A stretch of DNA of 64,000 nucleotides, from contig NZ_BCXH01000003.1 in the NCBI RefSeq assembly GCF_001895005.1, positions 62,001 through 126,000 of the forward strand, given 5' to 3'. The position numbers were made by a program, and so were the translations under genes. Below are positions 41,452-49,443 of the stretch, one piece after another. Position 1 is the stretch's first letter, and every line of letters starts with the position of its first letter. Origin of the DNA: Rhodococcus yunnanensis NBRC 103083. GTDB taxonomy: Bacteria; Actinomycetota; Actinomycetes; Mycobacteriales; Mycobacteriaceae. The notes under the pieces were generated by a model that did no database searches, was not told where the DNA came from, and was given only the letters and a program-made list of their open reading frames with translations.

Positions 41452-42885
41452 TCAGGCAGCGACCTCCTCCGGCTGAGTTCGCTGTCGAACCGACAGAAGC
41501 AGCCCGATCAGAAGGGCTAGACCGGCGGCGACAGCGGGAACGACCAACGCTCGCTGATAGTCGTGGGGTTGGGCAACGTCATGATCGCTTCCAACGAGAA
41601 GGATGGTCGCCGCTGATACCCCCAGAGCGGCACCGAATTGAAAGCCCGTGTACACGATTCCGCCGGCGACGCCGTGCTTGTTCTCGTCGACACCCTCCAC
41701 GGCCGCGGCTGTAAGAGGACCGTAGATGAACGCGAACGCCACCCCCAGCAAGAGCAGCGATGGCAGCAGGTCGAGAAACCCCGAATCCGAGTCGAGTCGG
41801 AGCGTGAGAACGAACCCGACTGTGACTGCGGCCAGCCCGGTCACGACCACGGTGACGTTGCCGAATCGTTCGACTAATTTCGGTGTCAGGAACGGGGCGA
41901 TGACCAACTCGATTCCCATCGCGGTGAACGCGAACCCTGTCTGGAGGGGTGTCCAATCGAGCAATTCTTGAAGGTAGAGCGTCAGCACGAACTGCCACGC
42001 AAAGAACGCACCGATGAACAGTAGTCCGATCGAGCTCGCCCACGGCAGCAGGCCTGTCGTCAGGACCCCGGTCGGAATCAGGGGGTTGGATGCTCGTTTC
42101 TCGATGACCACAAAAGTGACTGTCAAGACGGTCGCCAGACCGAAAGCTATCGGTCCCAAAGGGTTTGTGACGCTTTCGCCGAGTGTGACGATCCCGAAGA
42201 CCAGGCTGACCATCGCAGCGGTGAGTGTCAGGCCACCTGCAATATCCAACTGCCTGTGTTCATGTGCCGCTTCCGCCGACCTCGGCTGATCGGGGTTGAT
42301 GGACGCCCAGCCTGCGACGAAGAATGCGACGCCGAACAGCGCTGGTGCGAAGAACACCAAGCGCCAGTCCAAGGACGTGAGGAGACCTCCTGCCACCACA
42401 CCGAGAAGAAACCCCGATGCGCCGATCGCTCCGTAAATCGCGAGGGCTTTGTTGCGGAGAGCACCCTCAGAGAATGTGGTCGTCAACAGACTGAACCCGG
42501 CGGGAGTCATGAAACCGGCAGTGGCGCCGGTGATGAAGCGGACCACAATCAACACCCACGAGTCCTGCGCGATGCCCCCGAGCGCCGAGAATGCTGCGAA
42601 GACGACGAGAGCTGTCAAGAAGATGCGTCGCCGTCCGAGTACGTCGGCCGCGCGTCCCCCAAGGATCATGAATCCGGCGTACGCAAGCACGTAGGTGCTG
42701 ATCACCCAGTGCGCGGAGCCTGTGTCGAGGCCTATGTCGGCGGCAATGCTGGGAACTGCGACGTTGAGCATTGCGATGTCGATGCCTTCGAGGAACAGGG
42801 CACCGGTCACGACAGCAAGGACTGCCCACGCCCGTCGCGGTCGGGATAGCTTGTCGCTGACGACGGTAGCTTCGGATTCGGTCAC
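41452..42885 (-). CDS. MFS drug exporter (DHA2-like)
   Basis: 477 residues, 12-14 membrane helices. Helix 1 FLEGIDIAMLNVAVPSIA and the motif-A loop GRAADVLGRRRIFLT are typical; GAIGASGFLLGVVAGGLLTS is the antiporter motif C of drug exporters. Proton-driven efflux at the inner membrane; substrate unknown. Divergent from an HxlR regulator with a palindrome between, a common repressor-exporter pair. Confidence 0.9.
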   Translation of the reverse strand: MTESEATVVSDKLSRPRRAWAVLAVVTGALFLEGIDIAMLNVAVPSIAADIGLDTGSAHWVISTYVLAYAGFMILGGRAADVLGRRRIFLTALVVFAAFSALGGIAQDSWVLIVVRFITGATAGFMTPAGFSLLTTTFSEGALRNKALAIYGAIGASGFLLGVVAGGLLTSLDWRLVFFAPALFGVAFFVAGWASINPDQPRSAEAAHEHRQLDIAGGLTLTAAMVSLVFGIVTLGESVTNPLGPIAFGLATVLTVTFVVIEKRASNPLIPTGVLTTGLLPWASSIGLLFIGAFFAWQFVLTLYLQELLDWTPLQTGFAFTAMGIELVIAPFLTPKLVERFGNVTVVVTGLAAVTVGFVLTLRLDSDSGFLDLLPSLLLLGVAFAFIYGPLTAAAVEGVDENKHGVAGGIVYTGFQFGAALGVSAATILLVGSDHDVAQPHDYQRALVVPAVAAGLALLIGLLLSVRQRTQPEEVAA

Positions 42886-42915
42886 AGCAGTCTCCTCAGT
42901 GACGAAACATGTCTT

Positions 42916-42932
42916 GGTTACTTCTTGTAACC
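42916..42932. promoter_or_regulatory. Operator-like palindrome between MFS and HxlR genes
   Basis: GGTTAC-TTCTT-GTAACC is a perfect 6-5-6 inverted repeat, 31 bases before the MFS start and 28 before the HxlR start. HxlR-type repressors bind such sites; probably controls both genes. Confidence 0.65.
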
Positions 42933-42959
42933 GTGTTCAGGGTGGGTCATCATGAACAG

Positions 42960-43421
42960 ATGGCACAAGAAGGCACTTCGGAGTCAGTCGGTTACACCGC
43001 AGGAAGTGACCAGGTCACAGATGAATGCTGTCGAGATGGGCGCGAGGCATTCCAGTGGGATACGCGTGAAGACTGCGAAGTGCGCCAAATCCTCGATCGA
43101 GTCGCTGACAAGTGGTCTCTTCTCGTCATAGCCCTCCTCGCCGAACGCACGTTGCGATTCGGCGAACTGGGCCGTGAGATCGACGGGATCAGCACGAGGA
43201 TGTTGACTGTCACACTCCGCAACCTCGAGCGTGATGGGCTGATCGACCGCCGCGTGTATCCGGAGATCCCACCTCGCGTGGAATATCGGTTGACCGACCT
43301 CGGCCGCACGCTGCTGGGAACCATTCAGGCTCTCGTCGGCTGGACCGAGAAGCATCAGGTCCAGATCGCCCGCGCGCGTCAGTCTTTCGACAACGCGGCG
43401 ACCGCATCACAGCTCATCTGA
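42960..43421 (+). CDS. HxlR-family transcriptional regulator
   Basis: 153 residues from the ATG at 42960. Winged helix of the HxlR type: VRQILDRVADKWSLLVIALL, then RTLRFGELGREIDGISTRML and LERDGLIDRRVYPEIPPRVE. Cysteines lie just before the domain (DECCRDG, REDCEV); the one in REDCEV is in the place used for redox or electrophile sensing by HypR/YodB-like members, so thiol sensing is possible but unproven. About 40 residues precede the domain, longer than most family members. Confidence 0.88.
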   Translation: MAQEGTSESVGYTAGSDQVTDECCRDGREAFQWDTREDCEVRQILDRVADKWSLLVIALLAERTLRFGELGREIDGISTRMLTVTLRNLERDGLIDRRVYPEIPPRVEYRLTDLGRTLLGTIQALVGWTEKHQVQIARARQSFDNAATASQLI

Positions 43422-43458
43422 CCTCGTTCGTGGTCATGCAACGACAACTTTCCGGCCG

Positions 43459-43743
43459 GTGTCCGACTTGCAGACCCCGGAGGATGTTCACATCGCCTCG
43501 GCGACCCACATCTACGACGTCAGCGATGTCGAGTAGCTACAACTGTGCACGCGACTCAGTGCGTCGGGCATGTCGATCGCCACGCCGCGGCGCTTCGCCG
43601 AACTCGTGAGGACCGGCCCGGGAAATGAACGCCAACGTCCAAGCCTGCTGCAAGAACATGAAGGCGTGGTTCGCGCCGATATTGCTGCGCTGCAGGAGAA
43701 TCTGACGACTATTCAAGAAAATCTGACGACTATTCAAGAATAG
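43459..43743 (+). pseudogene. Decayed MerR-family regulator with an internal stop
   Basis: One frame reads ATHIYDVSDVE, stop TAG (43534), then LQLCTRLSASGMSIATPRRF and AELVRTGPGNERQRPSLLQE, which is the middle of a MerR protein where the stop replaces the usual tryptophan (TGG). The N-terminal helix-turn-helix is degraded. The coiled-coil end carries a 21-bp tandem duplication (43696-43737) giving ENLTTIQ twice before the final TAG. Confidence 0.75.
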
Positions 43744-43816
43744 GTGGCGGCAGACAGGTGAGGACCTCCGGTACTGGTGTGGTCACCACAACTGCACCGA
43801 CAGTCAAGAGGCCCTC

Positions 43817-44002
43817 ATGTCCCACGCTAATGCCTTCCTCACCCCGAAGGGGCGAGCGAAACTGCAAGAGTCGATCGTCGACCACGGCTGGTCCATCCGC
43901 CGCGCCGCCGAACGCTCCCGAGTTTCGCCGACCACGGCCAAGAAATGGGCCGACCGATACCGCACCGGCGGGCAGGCAGCGATGGCCGACCGCTCGGGGT
44001 GG
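43817..44002 (+). mobile_element. 5' fragment of an IS481-type transposase gene
   Basis: The first 60 or so codons encode FLTPKGRAKLQESIVDHGWS, then IRRAAERSRVSPTTAKKWAD and RYRTGGQAAMADRSG, the N-terminal helix-turn-helix of IS481/IS3-like transposases. After ADRSG the similarity ends and the frame runs into the next gene; the DDE domain is missing. No terminal inverted repeats could be assigned. A relic of insertion and deletion. Confidence 0.75.
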
Positions 44003-44036
44003 GGATTTCTGTTTCGGGGAGGTACCGTCCGGACCA

Positions 44037-44486
44037 GTGAACCTCCGACTGAGAGATCCGGCTGACTTACCCGAGTGCGTGGCGGCGTTGCGGGAAGTCC
44101 ACGACGCGGACGGCTACCCGAATGTGTGGCCGAACGACGCAGAGGATTGGTTACAACCGCCAGGAACGGCGCACGCAATCGTGGCGGAATTCGACGGGCG
44201 GATCGTCGGTCATGCTGTGGTGGTCGAACGCGACCACGTGCGGTGGGTGTCGAGGTTGTTCGTCCTGCCCGGCGCCCGCGGACTGCGGGTCGGCGAGGCA
44301 CTGCTCGCCGAGGCTCGACGCATAGGCGCGAACATGCTCGACGTCGTCGAACAGTCCGATGCTGCCATTGCACTGTATGAACGCACTGGTTGGACGCTGG
44401 TGTACGCAAGGCAGGCAGACTGGGTCATGGCCGACGGTTCCCGCCCGATCGAGCGGATCTATGCATGGGATCCCGCCGATAATTAG
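44037..44486 (+). CDS. GNAT-family N-acetyltransferase
   Basis: 149 residues from GTG at 44037; upstream codons belong to the transposase relic. GNAT fold with the acetyl-CoA loop RLFVLPGARGLRVGEALLAE (about residues 78-97) and the end AIALYERTGWTLVYA. Substrate unknown. The promoter region was probably changed by the truncation upstream, so expression is uncertain. Fourteen bases separate it from the next gene. Confidence 0.85.
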   Translation: MNLRLRDPADLPECVAALREVHDADGYPNVWPNDAEDWLQPPGTAHAIVAEFDGRIVGHAVVVERDHVRWVSRLFVLPGARGLRVGEALLAEARRIGANMLDVVEQSDAAIALYERTGWTLVYARQADWVMADGSRPIERIYAWDPADN

Positions 44487-44500
44487 GATACCCTGCCCTC

Positions 44501-45220
44501 ATGAGCAAAGGTGTTGATGGCATCATCATGAAGGCGTGGCGGGCGGAGAACTACACCCTGACCGTCACATCTACCGAACCCGTCACCGACAAGTACGTCC
44601 GCATCGGATTCACCGGCGACGGCTTGCTGGCTGAACATCCGGTGCACCCGACGCAGTGGATACGGCTGTGGTTCGACGACGGCACGGGCCGCGAGCGTCA
44701 ACGCGGCTATTCGCTCGTCCACCAGGACCCGGCGGACGATACTTTCGCCATCGAATTCGCACTCCACTATGGGCCTGCGTCGAAGTGGGCGGAGAATGCC
44801 AAGCCCGGCGATGTCATCGAGGCCAGTCTGATGGCCAAGGGCGTCGGCTCGTCCAATTTCGCCATCCCCGAACCGACGCCGTCCGAGCTGCTGATCTTCG
44901 GTGACACGGCTTCGCTTCCGGCGATCAACTCGATTCTGGACGCCATCGGGGGCACTCCGGCGAAGGTGTGGCTCGAGTGGCAGTACGAGTCCGACAGGAC
45001 GCTGCCGGTGCATGCCGGTGCCGCAACGGAGGTGACGTGGCTGCAGCGCGTCGACGACGGTCGCCTCATGCGGGAGCAGGCCGAGAAGCTCACTCCCGCA
45101 TCCGGGGCCTTCGCGTGGGTCGCGTGCGACGGGCGAACCACGCGCGCGATTGTCAAAACCCTCAGGGCAACTCACGGTTTGGACAAGGGGTCGATCAAAT
45201 CCCAGGCGTACTGGAAGTGA
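44501..45220 (+). CDS. Siderophore-interacting protein (ferric-siderophore reductase)
   Basis: 239 residues. SIP family: FAD-binding barrel with WIRLWFDDGTGRERQRGYSL (the R-x-Y-S flavin motif) and FALHYGPASKWAENAKPGDV, then an NAD(P)-binding half with LLIFGDTASLPAINSIL and AWVACDGRTTRAIVKTLRAT. Reduces ferric siderophores in the cytoplasm to release iron. A 53-bp palindrome follows the stop and may end the transcript. Confidence 0.92.
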   Translation: MSKGVDGIIMKAWRAENYTLTVTSTEPVTDKYVRIGFTGDGLLAEHPVHPTQWIRLWFDDGTGRERQRGYSLVHQDPADDTFAIEFALHYGPASKWAENAKPGDVIEASLMAKGVGSSNFAIPEPTPSELLIFGDTASLPAINSILDAIGGTPAKVWLEWQYESDRTLPVHAGAATEVTWLQRVDDGRLMREQAEKLTPASGAFAWVACDGRTTRAIVKTLRATHGLDKGSIKSQAYWK

Positions 45221-45227
45221 TCCCTAC

Positions 45228-45280
45228 CGCTTGAATGGTTCATTCATGTTGTCTGACAACATGAATGAACCATTCAAGCG
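45228..45280. repeat. 53-bp perfect palindrome (26-bp arms), repeat family member
   Basis: Arms CGCTTGAATGGTTCATTC.. and its exact complement are joined by one T. It lies eight bases after the siderophore-interacting protein stop, in the place of a terminator, but has no T tract. A diverged half copy is at 27485-27519, also right behind a stop codon, so it behaves like a mobile REP-type element used at gene ends. Confidence 0.85.
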
Positions 45281-45337
45281 ATGCAATCGGAAAATCGGGT
45301 GGCGTCGAGGCTCGCAGAGAGCTACTCTGCCTAGAGT

Positions 45338-45366
45338 GGCTAGGAAATAGCCTACTAACCCTAGCC
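45338..45366. promoter_or_regulatory. Operator-like repeats before the TetR/FBP operon
   Basis: GGCTAGG (45338-45344) and CCTAGCC (45360-45366) form an outer inverted repeat, with TAGG-aaatag-CCTA nested at 45341-45354. They lie 11 bases before the TetR ATG. Likely autoregulation. Confidence 0.5.
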
Positions 45367-45376
45367 AGGAGAAGAG

Positions 45377-45955
45377 ATGGCACGCGCCGGGCTGAATGTC
45401 GCCCGCCTGACCGAGGCGGCGGCAGACATGGCCGACGAGATCGGCTTCGAGAACGTGACCGTGCTGGCGCTTGCCCGCTCGTTCGGCGTCAAGGATGCGA
45501 GTCTGTATTCGCACATCAAGAACCTGCGGGATCTTCGGCAGAAGGTTGCCGTTGCGTCACTGTCCGAACTCGCCGACCGGGTTTCCGACGCGTTGGCCGG
45601 GCGTGCGGGCAAGGATGCGCTCGTGGCGTTCGCGGGCGCGTACCGCGACTATGCACGCGAGCACCCTGGCCGGTACCGGTCGACGCAGTTCGAGCTCGAC
45701 GTCGACGCCGAGGCGCTGACTGCGGGTCGACGCCACTCGGCGATGTCGCGAGCGATTCTGCGCGCGTACGGGCTCACCGAACCCGACGAAACCGATGCAG
45801 TTCGATTGCTGGGCAGCACGTTTCACGGGTTCATCGCATTGGAGGCGTCCGGAGGGTTCGGGCACAGCAGTCCACCGCGGGAGACGGAGGAATCCTGGGT
45901 GCGCGTGCTCGATGTGCTGCACCATGCCCTCACGAACTGGCCTGGCACGAGCTGA
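45377..45955 (+). CDS. TetR-family regulator with WHG effector domain
   Basis: 192 residues. Helix-turn-helix at about 20-50: IGFENVTVLALARSFGVKDA, then SLYSHIKNLRDLR. The C-terminal half (YRDYAREHPGRYRSTQFELD, then LGSTFHGFIALEASGGFG) is the TetR_C_13/WHG type. RBS AGGAGAAGAG precedes the ATG. Eleven bases separate it from the FBP gene; it probably represses that operon. Confidence 0.88.
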   Translation: MARAGLNVARLTEAAADMADEIGFENVTVLALARSFGVKDASLYSHIKNLRDLRQKVAVASLSELADRVSDALAGRAGKDALVAFAGAYRDYAREHPGRYRSTQFELDVDAEALTAGRRHSAMSRAILRAYGLTEPDETDAVRLLGSTFHGFIALEASGGFGHSSPPRETEESWVRVLDVLHHALTNWPGTS

Positions 45956-45966
45956 GGAGAAGAAGA

Positions 45967-46455
45967 ATGGAACCGATAACGGAGAACGAGATCAGAGCGT
46001 CGTTCGTCAACTGCTCCAAGGGGGATGCGAAGCGACTGAACGTTCCGCGCACCCTTGCCGACACGTCGTGGGACGAACTGGATTTCCTTGGATGGACCGA
46101 CCCGTCGTACGCGGGCAGGGCATACCTCGTGGTGCCGCGACCGGACGGCCCTGTCGGAATCGCGGTGCGGTACGAGACCGGCGGATCGGATCGCGCCCAG
46201 ATGTGTACGATCTGCATGACGATGCATTCACGCGGGAACGTGTCGCTGATGACGGCGCGCAAGGTCGGTGAATCCGGACGGAAGGGCAACACCGTCGGCA
46301 CGTACATGTGCACCGATCTCGCGTGCCCGCTCTACGCGCGCGGGAAGAAGACGCCTGCGCTCGGGAACCGCTACCGGGAGAGTCTCACGCCGGACGAGCG
46401 CGTCGAGCGACTGCAGAAGAATGTCGACGCGTTCGTCGACCGGCTCTACACCTGA
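45967..46455 (+). CDS. FBP-domain zinc-finger protein (EF-G-binding-like)
   Basis: 162 residues. C-terminal treble-clef zinc finger of the FBP/FusB type: CTICMTMHS (C at about 79 and 82) and MCTDLACPLYARGK supply four cysteines. The N-terminal half is helical (ENEIRASFVNCSKGDAKRLN). In FusB the finger binds elongation factor G and frees stalled ribosomes; actinobacterial members are uncharacterised. Co-transcribed with the TetR gene, so it could be an inducible ribosome-protection factor; that is inference. Confidence 0.82.
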   Translation: MEPITENEIRASFVNCSKGDAKRLNVPRTLADTSWDELDFLGWTDPSYAGRAYLVVPRPDGPVGIAVRYETGGSDRAQMCTICMTMHSRGNVSLMTARKVGESGRKGNTVGTYMCTDLACPLYARGKKTPALGNRYRESLTPDERVERLQKNVDAFVDRLYT

Positions 46456-46477
46456 TCGTCGCTGCGTCTTTCGAGGA

Positions 46478-47002
46478 TCAGCAGCTTCCGCCACCTGCAG
46501 CGTCGAGTCCTCGCAGAATGGTCTGCTGGTCCTCGGTGGACAGGGTCGGCCAACTTGCATTCGCCTGCATCTGGGCGGCCATCCCGGCGACCGACTCCTG
46601 ACGCGTCGCTGCTCCCGACGCTGCCAAGGCATCGATGACGGCAACGAACCGGTTGCAGGTCTCGGCGTAGAGTTCCTCGCCGTGCGGCATGTCCGCCCCC
46701 GGCTCCGGTAGACCGAGTTCTGCTCCTGGCTCGGTCGGCAGCTCGGGAACCACCAACGGCGGAGTCCGCGCTGCCGCCGATTCGGCCGTGTTCGACGCGG
46801 AGGCAGGCTCGGGAGGCCGGGCCGCGGTGGCCACCGACTGCGGCGTCGCCGGTGCCGGTGCCGCGGTGGGTGCAGTTGTCGCCGCGGACACGGCGGCCTC
46901 GGGCGTCTGCTGCGATGTCTCGCCTGCGGTGTTCGACGAGTCCGTGCCGCATCCGCCGAGGACCAGTACGGCGAACGCTGCTGCCAAGACGATCCGCTTC
47001 AT
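46478..47002 (-). CDS. Hypothetical lipoprotein
   Basis: 174 residues from the ATG at 47002. Lipoprotein signal VLAAAFAVLVLGGCGTD with the lipobox cysteine at residue 18. A long Ala/Pro/Thr-rich stretch (about 30-100) follows, then a helical C-terminal domain with ETCNRFVAVIDALAASGA and LSTEDQQTILRGLDAAGGG, ending in a cysteine that may pair with the one in ETCNRF. Found in mycolic-acid bacteria; function unknown. Confidence 0.7.
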   Translation of the reverse strand: MKRIVLAAAFAVLVLGGCGTDSSNTAGETSQQTPEAAVSAATTAPTAAPAPATPQSVATAARPPEPASASNTAESAAARTPPLVVPELPTEPGAELGLPEPGADMPHGEELYAETCNRFVAVIDALAASGAATRQESVAGMAAQMQANASWPTLSTEDQQTILRGLDAAGGGSC

Positions 47003-47031
47003 GCGCCCTGTGTACCAGAGTGGGCGCCGGC

Positions 47032-47949
47032 TCAGTCGAGAGTTGCCGCATGTTCGGCGATCGTGTTCACGGTCGTCGACCAGGCAATGGACTCCGGATC
47101 GACGAAGTCGCCGTGCCCGACGCCCGGCAGAATGGTCAACTCGGCTTGGTCGCCTGCAGCTCGTGCCGCCTCGACGTACGCCGTGCTCTGGTTGACCGAC
47201 ACCGTCTTGTCGGCGTCCCCATGAATCGCGCTCACCTCGGTGCCGATCGGCAGATGGTCGATCGGTGACGCGATGCGATACCTGTCGGGAACCGCGTCGG
47301 GCATTCCACCGAGAAAGGCGGGTACGAGCTTGTCGCCGCCGATGTTCGCGGCACGGGCCATGTCGAACACGCCTGCCATGATGGTTGCGCTGCGCGGCAC
47401 GATCTTCGGCTGAGCGCCCGGTGCGGACGCGGGCAGTGTGTGACGCCCGGCCAGCCATGCGGCGAGCTGGCCGCCGGCGGAATGCCCGGCGACGTGTACT
47501 CGGTCGAGGTCGAGGCGGCCTCCCGCGGCCTCCTGGACGGTCGTCGCCACTGCTTCGGTGGCGTTGTCGACGTCGGCGAGCGTGTCGATCCAGTTCCCTG
47601 TACCCCGCCGATATTCGATGTTCCACACCGCGATTCCGCGGTCCGCTACCGTCTGCGAGAGGCGGGCGAAATACGTCATGTCGTACTTCTGCTGCCATCC
47701 GCCGCCGTGGATCATCACCACGACCGGAATCGAATCGACCCCGTTGTCCGGTAGATAGAGGTCGCCGACGTTGTCACTGTTCGGGCCGTACTTCAGCCGG
47801 AGCGGTGATTCCGACGGTGCCGGGACCAACGCCGGTATCGATGCAGGCGACGACGTCGCGGACGGGGGAGCGCCGGTGTGCGTCGGCGCGGAACAGCCGG
47901 TGAGTAGAGCGACGGTGATCAGGGTGATCAAGGCCTGCCGCAGCGTCAC
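47032..47949 (-). CDS. Lipoprotein esterase (alpha/beta hydrolase)
   Basis: 305 residues from GTG at 47949, which overlaps the upstream stop as GTGA; an ATG at 47967 would give a worse signal peptide. Signal LRQALITLITVALLTGCSAP with lipobox cysteine about residue 18. Hydrolase of the BD-FAE/HSL type: oxyanion motif VVMIHGGGWQQKYDM, nucleophile in VAGHSAGGQLAAWLAG, acid in IHGDADKTV, histidine in GVGHGDFVDP. Acts on small esters at the cell surface. Confidence 0.88.
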   Translation of the reverse strand: MTLRQALITLITVALLTGCSAPTHTGAPPSATSSPASIPALVPAPSESPLRLKYGPNSDNVGDLYLPDNGVDSIPVVVMIHGGGWQQKYDMTYFARLSQTVADRGIAVWNIEYRRGTGNWIDTLADVDNATEAVATTVQEAAGGRLDLDRVHVAGHSAGGQLAAWLAGRHTLPASAPGAQPKIVPRSATIMAGVFDMARAANIGGDKLVPAFLGGMPDAVPDRYRIASPIDHLPIGTEVSAIHGDADKTVSVNQSTAYVEAARAAGDQAELTILPGVGHGDFVDPESIAWSTTVNTIAEHAATLD

Positions 47950-48956
47950 CGATCGCCGCCTGTCCATGCGAGTAATCGATCGACGGGCCAGGTGTTGATC
48001 ACTCGCTCGGCGGGCACGCCGCGGTCCTCGGCCCGAACACATCCGTAGCCCTGCCAGTCCAGCTGACCGGGTGCATGGGCGTCGGTGTCGATGGAGAACA
48101 GGCATCCACGCTCGAGCGCGATGTCGATGAGCCGTTCGGGTGGGTCCTGCCGTTCGGGGCGCGCGTTGATCTCGACGGCCGTGCCGTACTGCATGCAGCC
48201 TTCGAATACGACGTCGGCGTCGAACGTCGACTCGGGACGTGTGCCGCGTCCACCCTCGACGAGTCGGCCGGTGCAGTGGCCGAGGACGTCGACGTGGGGG
48301 TTGGCGATGGCGTTCACCATCCTCCGAGTCATGGTGTCCGAATCGGCGCGAAGGTGCGAATGAACGCTCGCGACAACGACATCCAGCTCCGCCAGCAAGC
48401 CTTCGTCCTGATCGAGGCTGCCGTCGTCGAGGATGTCGACCTCGATGCCCGTCAGAATCCGGAAGGGTGCGAGCTGCTCGTTGAGTTCGGCGACGACGTC
48501 GAGTTGGCTACGCAACCGGCTCGCGGTCAACCCGTTGGCGACGGTGAGCCGAGGGGAGTGGTCGGTGAGCGCGCAGTACTCGTGCCCGAGATTCTTGGCC
48601 GCCCGCATCATCTCGTCGATGGGACTGCCGCCGTCGGACCAGTTGGAGTGCGTGTGCAGGTCGCCTTTGAGAGCAGCGCGCAGTTCGTTCTCACCGATCG
48701 GCTGGGCCTCGGCTCGCTTCTCGGCGAGGTACTCGGGGACATCGCCTGCCGTCGCCTGCCGAATGATCAGAGACGTCTTCGCCCCGATGCCGGGAAGCGC
48801 CGCCCACGAATCCGTCCGTGCTCGCTCTGCACGTGCTGTGGCGCCGAGTGATTCGACGACGTCGGCGGCGCGTCTGTATGCCTTCACCCGATGTGTGTCG
48901 GCACGGGAACGCTCGAGCCAGTATGCGATCTCGCGGAGGGCTTCGATCGGGTCCAT
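47946..48956 (-). CDS. PHP-domain phosphoesterase (PolX-like)
   Basis: 336 residues. An N-terminal helix-hairpin-helix part (WAALPGIGAKTSLIIRQA) is followed by a PHP domain with metal ligands in GDLHTHSNWSDGG, YCALTDHSPRL, GIEVDILDDG, VVASVHSHLR, HVDVLGHCTGR, and SIDTDAHAPGQ. This matches the C-terminal region of PolX; the polymerase domain is missing. Probably a Mg/Mn- or Fe-dependent phosphatase or nuclease in DNA or nucleotide metabolism. Confidence 0.88.
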   Translation of the reverse strand: MDPIEALREIAYWLERSRADTHRVKAYRRAADVVESLGATARAERARTDSWAALPGIGAKTSLIIRQATAGDVPEYLAEKRAEAQPIGENELRAALKGDLHTHSNWSDGGSPIDEMMRAAKNLGHEYCALTDHSPRLTVANGLTASRLRSQLDVVAELNEQLAPFRILTGIEVDILDDGSLDQDEGLLAELDVVVASVHSHLRADSDTMTRRMVNAIANPHVDVLGHCTGRLVEGGRGTRPESTFDADVVFEGCMQYGTAVEINARPERQDPPERLIDIALERGCLFSIDTDAHAPGQLDWQGYGCVRAEDRGVPAERVINTWPVDRLLAWTGGDR

Positions 48957-48960
48957 GTTT

Positions 48961-49443
48961 CTATTGTCCAGGAACGGGCTTCGGGTCGACCATTCCGGTG
49001 TTGGGCTGCCAGTCGTACACCACGTAGGTGCGTAGGAGGATGTCCTGCAATGATCGTCGGCGTCTGTCCACCGCCACCCACAGCAGCCCGAAACCGAACA
49101 GGACACACAGGAATGCGCGCAGCGCGGCCACCGGCCACCTGAGCAGTCCGTGCCGCGGCGTGACCAGCCGAACTCCCATCGTGATCGCACCGACCGTGCG
49201 TCCCGTCGTTGCCCAGCACAGCGTGAGATAACCGATCGAGATCGACACGAATGCCGTGATCGACAGAAATATCGCCGGGGACCGGAAGGTGAACGACTGT
49301 GGATCGAACAGCAGCTGCACGAAGATCGAACCGATGTAGACCGAACCCATCAGCAGCCCGACCACTCCGAGATCGATCACCGCAGCCGCTCCGCGAGTGA
49401 CGATTCCTGCGGTGCGCATGTCCTCGACGCGCGGGTGGATCAT
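48961..49443 (-). CDS. RDD-family membrane protein
   Basis: 160 residues, four hydrophobic helices. RDD signature: GIVTRGAAAVIDLGVVGLLM with the arginine and aspartate, then LTLCWATTGRTVGAITMGVR and RWPVAALRAFLCVLFGFGLL. The tail RRRSLQDILLRTYVVYDW is typical. Function unknown; some RDD proteins are Na/H antiporters. The ATG overlaps the stop of the VDLD-repeat gene, so the two proteins are co-made. Confidence 0.85.
   Translation of the reverse strand: MIHPRVEDMRTAGIVTRGAAAVIDLGVVGLLMGSVYIGSIFVQLLFDPQSFTFRSPAIFLSITAFVSISIGYLTLCWATTGRTVGAITMGVRLVTPRHGLLRWPVAALRAFLCVLFGFGLLWVAVDRRRRSLQDILLRTYVVYDWQPNTGMVDPKPVPGQ

Noticed and set aside
39167-44002. Integrated phage or island bounded by a tRNA-derived attachment site
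   Set aside because: I found no integrase and no second copy of the tRNA 3' end; only the position and decayed content hint at it.
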